This document shows, piece by piece, positions 58,916 through 64,000 of a stretch of 64,000 bases of DNA. Below the pieces are notes generated by a model. The model saw only the letters and a list, made by a program, of their open reading frames with translations. It made no database searches and was not told the DNA's origin. How positions within the stretch are numbered: position 1 is the first letter of the stretch; each line of letters starts with the position of its first letter. The translations under genes and the position numbers were made by a program. The stretch comes from Aquila chrysaetos chrysaetos (lineage: Eukaryota; Chordata; Aves; Accipitriformes; Accipitridae), in the NCBI RefSeq assembly GCF_900496995.4, contig NC_044012.1, forward strand, positions 23,908,759 to 23,972,758, read 5' to 3'.

Positions 58916-59508
58916 TGTCGTGGTTTAACCCCAGCTAGCAAAGTAGCACCACACAGCTGCTTGCTCACTGCCCTCCCAGTGAGATGGAGAAGAGAATCAG
59001 AAGAGTAAAAGTGAGAAAACTCATGGGTTGGCATAAAGACAGTTTAATAGGTAAAGCAAAAGCCACGCACACAAGCAAAGCAAAACAAGGAATTAATTCA
59101 CCACTTCCCATCAGCAGGCAGGTGTTCAGCCATCTCCAGGAAGCAGGGCTCCATCATGCATAATGGCTACTTGGGAAGACAAACACCATCATTCCGAACG
59201 TCCCCACCATTCCTTCTTATTCCCCCACGTTTATATGCTGAGCATGATGTCATATGGTCTGCAAAATCCCTTTGGTCAGTTGGGGTCAGCTGTCCCAGCT
59301 GTGTCCCCTCCCAACTTCTTGTGCACCCCCAGCCTCCTCACTGGTGGGGTGGGGTGAGAAGAAAAGGCCTTGACTCTGTGTAAGCACTGCTCAGTAGTAA
59401 TGAAAACATCTCGGCATTATCAACACTGTTTTCAGCACAAATCCAAAACATAGCCCCATACTAGCTACTATGAAGAAAATTAACTCTATCTCAGCCAAAA
59501 CCAGCACA
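58916..59508 (-). mobile_element. Solo LTR, family 1
   Basis: TGTCGTGGTTTAACCCCAGC to CAGCCAAAACCAGCACA. Flanks ACTAG and ACCGG agree at three of five positions, so the target duplication is decayed or absent. Confidence 0.9.
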
Positions 59509-59850
59509 ACCGGTCAGTTGGAAACATCCTCGCACCTCCTTGGCACTCTCAGGCAGACACGCCTCAGCAGCACCATCCCCTGGGGCTGCAGCCCTTTTAT
59601 ACAGAGGGGCCATCACCATCAGCCTCACCAGCCCCACCTGAGGCTCCTCCAGCCCCAGCCCACAGCTACAGCCATGGCCCCTTACACCCACTATGTAACC
59701 TGCTCCCCTGGATTCTCTGACAGCCACTCACCAAGTATGAAGGGCTACAAACAGAGCCATGAGCGCAAAGGAGACAGCAAGTGTTTATTTTTTAATGCAT
59801 GCAAGTCCCAGGAGTGAGTCTGCTATGGGGCTTGGTGCCTGTACGCTCAC
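59509..59850 (-). other. Gene-like module 3 with TATA box and poly(A) signal
   Basis: Minus strand: a frame ending QAPSPIADSLLGLACIKK* runs to AATAAA (59789-59784), resembling the ALSLVANSLPGFLTCINK and AATAAA of module 1. About 185 bases further on is a perfect TATAAAAG (59601-59594), then a region resembling module 1 (TGCCTGAG(G/A)G). The unit is cut by the LTR at 59508. The TATA follows the AATAAA in the direction of transcription, which excludes a simple LTR and fits the junction of two head-to-tail units. Confidence 0.45.
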
Positions 59851-60270
59851 CCTTTCCTTGGACAACCTGGCAGTTGTTACTGGAGCAGCAGATACAGAGA
59901 ATGACAATACAGGGATGGGTAGCAAGACAGAGGAACAGAAAGAGAAAAATAAAATGAGGGAAAAGGACTGAGGAGCAGAGGAAGAAAGGTACAGGGAAAA
60001 GAACAGTGAGATGGAGAAATCAATAAAAAAGGGATGAGAAGTCCTGCAGGGACGTAATGGAAGAAAAACAGGGTCAGGGAGCAGGACAGAGGGAGAGAGA
60101 GAAAATGATGAGTGGGGACCAGAACAGACAGATCGAGAGAGAATCTGAATGAGAGGGATAAAGAAGGAAGGAGAGAAAGAAAAAGAGATTGGGAACAAGC
60201 CAGAAGGATTGCAGAAAAAAAGAGAGAGAGAAATATCAGGACAGAGAAATGGAGAAAGAAAAAACATTGA
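59850..60270 (+). repeat. 82-bp satellite, G-rich variant
   Basis: AGAACAGTGAGATGGAGAAATCAATAAAAAAGGGATGAG and GGTCAGGGAGCAGGACAGAGGGAGAGAGAG units. It ends at the CR1 tail at 60271. Confidence 0.7.
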
Positions 60271-62510
60271 TCATAGAATCATAGAATAGTTTGGGTTGGA
60301 AGGGACCTTTAAAGGTCATCTCGTCCAACCACCCTGCAATGAGCCAGGACATCTTCAACTAGATCAGGTTGCTCAGAGCCCCATCCAACCTGACCTTGAA
60401 TGTTTGCAGGGATGGAGCATCTACAACCTCTCTGAGCAACCTGTTCATGTTTCACCACCCTCATTGTAAAAAAATTCCTTATATGTAGTCTGAATCTACC
60501 CTTCTTTAGTTTAAAACCATTACCCCTTGTCCTATCACAACAAGCCCTACTAAAAAGTCTGTCCCCATCTTTCTTTTAAGCCCCCTTTAAGTACTGAAAG
60601 GCCACAATAAGGTCTCCCCAGAACCTTCTCTTCTCCAGGCTGAACTACCCCAACTCACTCAGCCTTTCCTTGTAGGAGAGGTGTTCCATCCCTCTGATCA
60701 TTTTTGTGGCCTTCCTCTGGACCCACTCCAACAGGTCCATGTCATTCCTGTACTGAGGATGCCAGAGCTGGACACAGTACTCCAGGCAGGGTCTCACAAG
60801 AGAGGAGTAGAGGGACAGAATCACCTCCCTTGACCTGCTGGCCACGCTTCTTTTGATGCAGCCCAGGATGCGGTTGGCTTTCTGGACTGCAAGTGCCCAT
60901 TGCCGGCTCACATCCAGCTTTTCATCCACCAGTACCCCCAAGTCCTTCTCTGAAGGGCTGCTCTCAATCCCTTCCTCCCCCAGTCTGTATTGATACTGGG
61001 GGTTGCCCCAACCCAGGTGCAGGACCTTGCACTTGGCCTTGTTGAACCTCATGAAGTTCACATGGGCCCACATCTCAATTTTGTCCAGGTCCCTCTGAAT
61101 GGCATTCGGTCCCTCGGGCATGTCAACCACACCACTCAGCTTGGTGTCATCTGCAAACTTGCTGAGGGTGTACTCGATCCCAATGTCTATATCATTGATG
61201 AAGATATTAAACAGTACTGGTCCCAATACGGACCCCTGAGGGACACCACTTGTCACCAACCTCCATATGGATATTGAGCTGTTGACCACTACCCTCTGGA
61301 TGCGACCATCCAGCCAATTCCTTATCCACTGAACAGCCCATCCATCAAATCCATATCTCTCCAATTTAGAGAGAAGGATGTTGCAGGGGTCACGTGAAAG
61401 GCCTTACAGAAGTCCAAAGAGATGGCATCCGTAGCACTCCTCTTGTCCACTGATGTAGTCACTCCATCATAGAAGGCCACTAGGTTGGTCAGGCAGGACT
61501 TGCCCTTGGTGAAGCCATGCTGGCTGTCTCAAATCACCTCCCTGTTCTCCATATGCCTTAGCATAGCTTCCAGCAGGATCTGTTCCATGATCTTCCCAGG
61601 CACAGAGGTGAGGCTGACAGGTCAGTAGTTCCCAGGGTCCTCCTTTCTACCCTTTTTAAAAATGGGTGTAATGTTTCCCTTTTTCCAGTCACCAGAGACT
61701 TCACCTGACTGCCATGACTTTTCAAATGTTATGGAGAGTGGCTTGGCAACTACATCAGCTGATTCCCTCAGGACTCTAGGATGCATCTCGTCAGGTCCCA
61801 TATACTTACGTATGTTCAGGTTCCTCAGGTGGTCACAAACCTGGTCTTCTCTTGCAGTGGGAAGGACTTTGCTCCCCCAGTCCCTGTCTTTCAGTCCATC
61901 CACTCAAAAGGTGTGGGAAGAGAGGTTGCCACTGAAGATTGAGGCAAAAGAGTTGTTGAGTACATCAGCCTTCTCCTTGTCCATTGTTACCAGTTTGCCA
62001 GTCATGTTCATTGAGGGGTACACTTTCTTTGACCTTCCTTTTCTGGATGACATATCTATAGAAGCCCTTATTATTCTTTGCATCCCTTGCCAAGTTCAGC
62101 TCCAGCCATGCCTTGGCCTTTCTGACCCCATCCCTACGCAACTGGGCAGCATTCCTATACTCTTCCCAGGATACCTGTCCCTGCTTCCACTGCCTGTGCA
62201 TTTCTTTCTTGCCCCTTAGTTTGACCAGCAGGTCTCGATTCATCCATGCAGTCTCTTGCCTTCCTTTCCTGATTTCTTACAACTGGGGATTGAAAGCTCT
62301 TACACTCTATAGAAAGCATCCTTAAAGATCTGCCAGCTCTGTTCTGCTCCCTCATCCCTGAGGGCAGATTCCTAGAGGGTCCTATTGAGTAACTCCTTGA
62401 ACAGCTAGAATTTTGCTTTCCTAAAATTCAGGGTCCTGACTTTACTCTTCACCTGCCCCATATCCCTCAGGGCTGCGAACCCCACCAGCACATGATCACT
62501 GCAGCCCAGG
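60271..62510 (-). mobile_element. CR1 LINE, 2.2-kb 3' portion with RT domain
   Basis: The minus strand ends in the octamer array at 60271. The longest frame (61364-60645) is a reverse-transcriptase segment with [20 protein letters not shown] and the catalytic FADD at 61157-61146. It ends at the EERLSELG-type motif of the CR1 C-terminus. Upstream frames (61903-61622 with [14 protein letters not shown]; 62243-61965) lie in other phases, so ORF2 is broken. A family-1 provirus truncates it at 62510. Full CR1 elements are about 4.5 kb. Confidence 0.94.
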
Positions 62511-63093
62511 TATCCTGGTTTCAGCTGGGATAGAGTTAATTTTCTTTCTAGTAGCTGGTATAGTGTTATGTTTTGGATTTAGTATGAGAATAATGTTGAT
62601 AACACACTTGATGTTTTCAGTTAGTATAAACACTACTTAGCAACAAGTTGAGGATTTTTCAGCTTCTCATGCCCAGCCAGCAAGAAGGCTGGGGATGCAC
62701 AAGAAGTTGGGAGGGTACACAGCCAGGACAGCAGACTCCGACTGACCAAAGGGATTTTCTATACCATGTGATGTCATGCCTAGTATATAAATTGGGGGGA
62801 GTTGGCCTGGCAGGGGGGGATTGCTGCTCGGGAACTAACTGGGCATCGGTTGGTGAGTGGTGAGCAATTGCATTGTGCATCACTTGTTTTGTATAATCCA
62901 ATCCTTTTATTATTATTATTATTGTCATTATTATTATTATTTTCTTCCTCTCTGTTCTATTAAACTGTTCTTATCTCAACCCACAAGTTTTACTTTTTTT
63001 CCCCCCAATTCTCTCCCCCATCCCATTGGGGGGGGGGAAAGTGAGTGAGCGGCTGCATGGTGCTTAGTTGCTGGCTGGAGTTAAACCACAACA
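62511..63093 (+). mobile_element. 5' LTR of a family-1 provirus
   Basis: It starts TATCCTGGTTTCAGCTGGGA, where other copies have TGTCC, so the terminal TG has mutated to TA. It ends GAGTTAAACCACAACA. Its position in front of a primer-binding site fixes the orientation of the whole family. Confidence 0.93.
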
Positions 63094-64000
63094 GTCCTTT
63101 TTGGCACCCAACGTGGGGCTCGAAGGGTTGAGATAACAACAGATCTGACCAGAGTGTGTTAAAATGAATTTGTTACAAGCATTCATTCCACGTGGCAGAA
63201 GTTTGTACAGAGCACACCATCGTCATATGCCAACCCATTGGCAGTACTGACCTGGCAAGATGAAAAGGCACTGACAGTGGATGAAATGGCTTGCCAACTC
63301 TGGCAGCAGAAGAAAATCTCTCTTCCTCCCTACAGGCCTGCATCTTGGTTCTGGAAAAACTGTCCAAAAAGTCAAAAGAACTGATCAAACTGATCGAAAA
63401 GTCGTACTCCCCACCTGTATGGATCAGTACCTCAGCTATTAGGAGTGAGCGTTCCTCTGCTCAAAGAGAGAGAATATAGAAGGTACATACCACCAGGTAC
63501 CCTGTGGTTTTACCTGCGTGACCATGGAGAGGACATGAGGAAATGGGATGGAAAACCTACCTCGGTCCTAGATGCACAGGTACGTGAGTTGTGAGGAAAA
63601 ACAACCACAAAATGGGATTCTTCCAGGAAAAATGCTGCTCCAGTTTCCAAACAGAGTAGAAGGGCTGATCTTACTTCTGATATTCTGAAAGGGACTTCTA
63701 AGTCAGTTTTACAAGTAGTGGGTAATGGATATTCTGATCCAGATTAGAGGGGCCCTGACTCCAGCCAGATGGAGGAAAGGGACAACTGGGTCTATTGGAC
63801 TGTGTGGATTCAATGGCCTGGCACGTTAGACCCACAGGAGTAAAAGGCACTAGTAGACACTGGCACACAGTGTACTCTAATGCCATCAAGTTATAAAGGG
63901 GCAGAACCCATCTGCATTTCTGGTGTGACAGGGGGATCCCAGCAGTTAACCATATTGGAGGCTGAAGTAAGCCTAACTGGGAATGAGTGGCAGAAACACC
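63094..64000 (+). pseudogene. Provirus interior: primer site, decayed gag-protease region (runs off window)
   Basis: Eight bases after the LTR lies TGGCACCCAACGTGGGGC (63102-63119), one change from a tRNA-Lys1,2 primer-binding site, typical of betaretrovirus-like (ERVK) elements. The leader is followed directly by sequence reading like the end of gag, with several in-frame stops between 63180 and 63600. Most of gag is therefore deleted. From about 63843 a frame carries LVDTGTQ, the active-site motif of retroviral aspartic proteases, and continues open to the end of the window. Pol and the 3' LTR would lie beyond. It is a defective copy. Confidence 0.8.

Noticed and set aside
59594-59789. Module 3 TATA and AATAAA as parts of an LTR
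   Set aside because: In the direction of transcription AATAAA comes before TATA, the reverse of U3-R order, and there are no LTR-type ends or target duplication.

Overview
The window is vertebrate nuclear DNA from a bird. The CR1 LINE fragments end in the CR1 terminal octamer array (ATTCTATG-like), one long-terminal-repeat (LTR) family recurs about eleven times, and an intron-containing RING gene resembles the Topors-like genes that are multiplied in birds. There is no bacterial or phage sequence. The density of LTRs, satellites and a large inverted repeat suggests a repeat-rich compartment such as a W chromosome or microchromosome, but the sequence alone cannot decide which.

Layout. 1-6.4 kb is mostly single-copy-like DNA with a few exon-like stretches. 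6.6-10.1 kb is a CpG-rich block followed by a decayed CR1 ORF1 with an esterase-type GDSL motif, an opposed CR1 3' end, a piece of a 146-bp satellite and an AGCC(A/G) minisatellite. 10-17 kb holds LTRs, CR1 relics and a second 146-bp array. 17.3-19.0 kb is the one convincing gene: a Topors-like RING E3 ligase with a CRE-like repeat upstream, a spliced leader and a poly(A) signal. 19.1-24.5 kb holds CR1 and retroviral env relics, a short second RING reading frame, a third 146-bp array and a solo LTR.

25.0-38.9 kb is a large palindrome. Two arms of about 5.54 kb flank a 2.8-kb spacer holding a pyrimidine-rich tract and an LTR. The arms are almost identical except for one sharply bounded patch and their inner edge, which suggests patchy gene conversion. 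Each arm carries a 60-bp minisatellite that is open in frame on both strands.

39.0-60.3 kb is dominated by an unusual A-rich field with a period of about 82 bp, broken by LTRs. Three related GC-rich modules (51.8-52.4, 55.9-56.4 and 59.5-59.85 kb) carry, on the minus strand, combinations of TATA-like sites, splice donors, a similar C-terminal peptide and AATAAA. They look like remains of a tandem transcription-unit family whose introns or bodies became satellite. This and the palindrome are the best candidates for something undescribed.

60.3-64 kb is a CR1 reverse-transcriptase region interrupted by a provirus with an LTR, a tRNA-Lys-type primer site and a decayed gag-pro region that runs off the end of the window.
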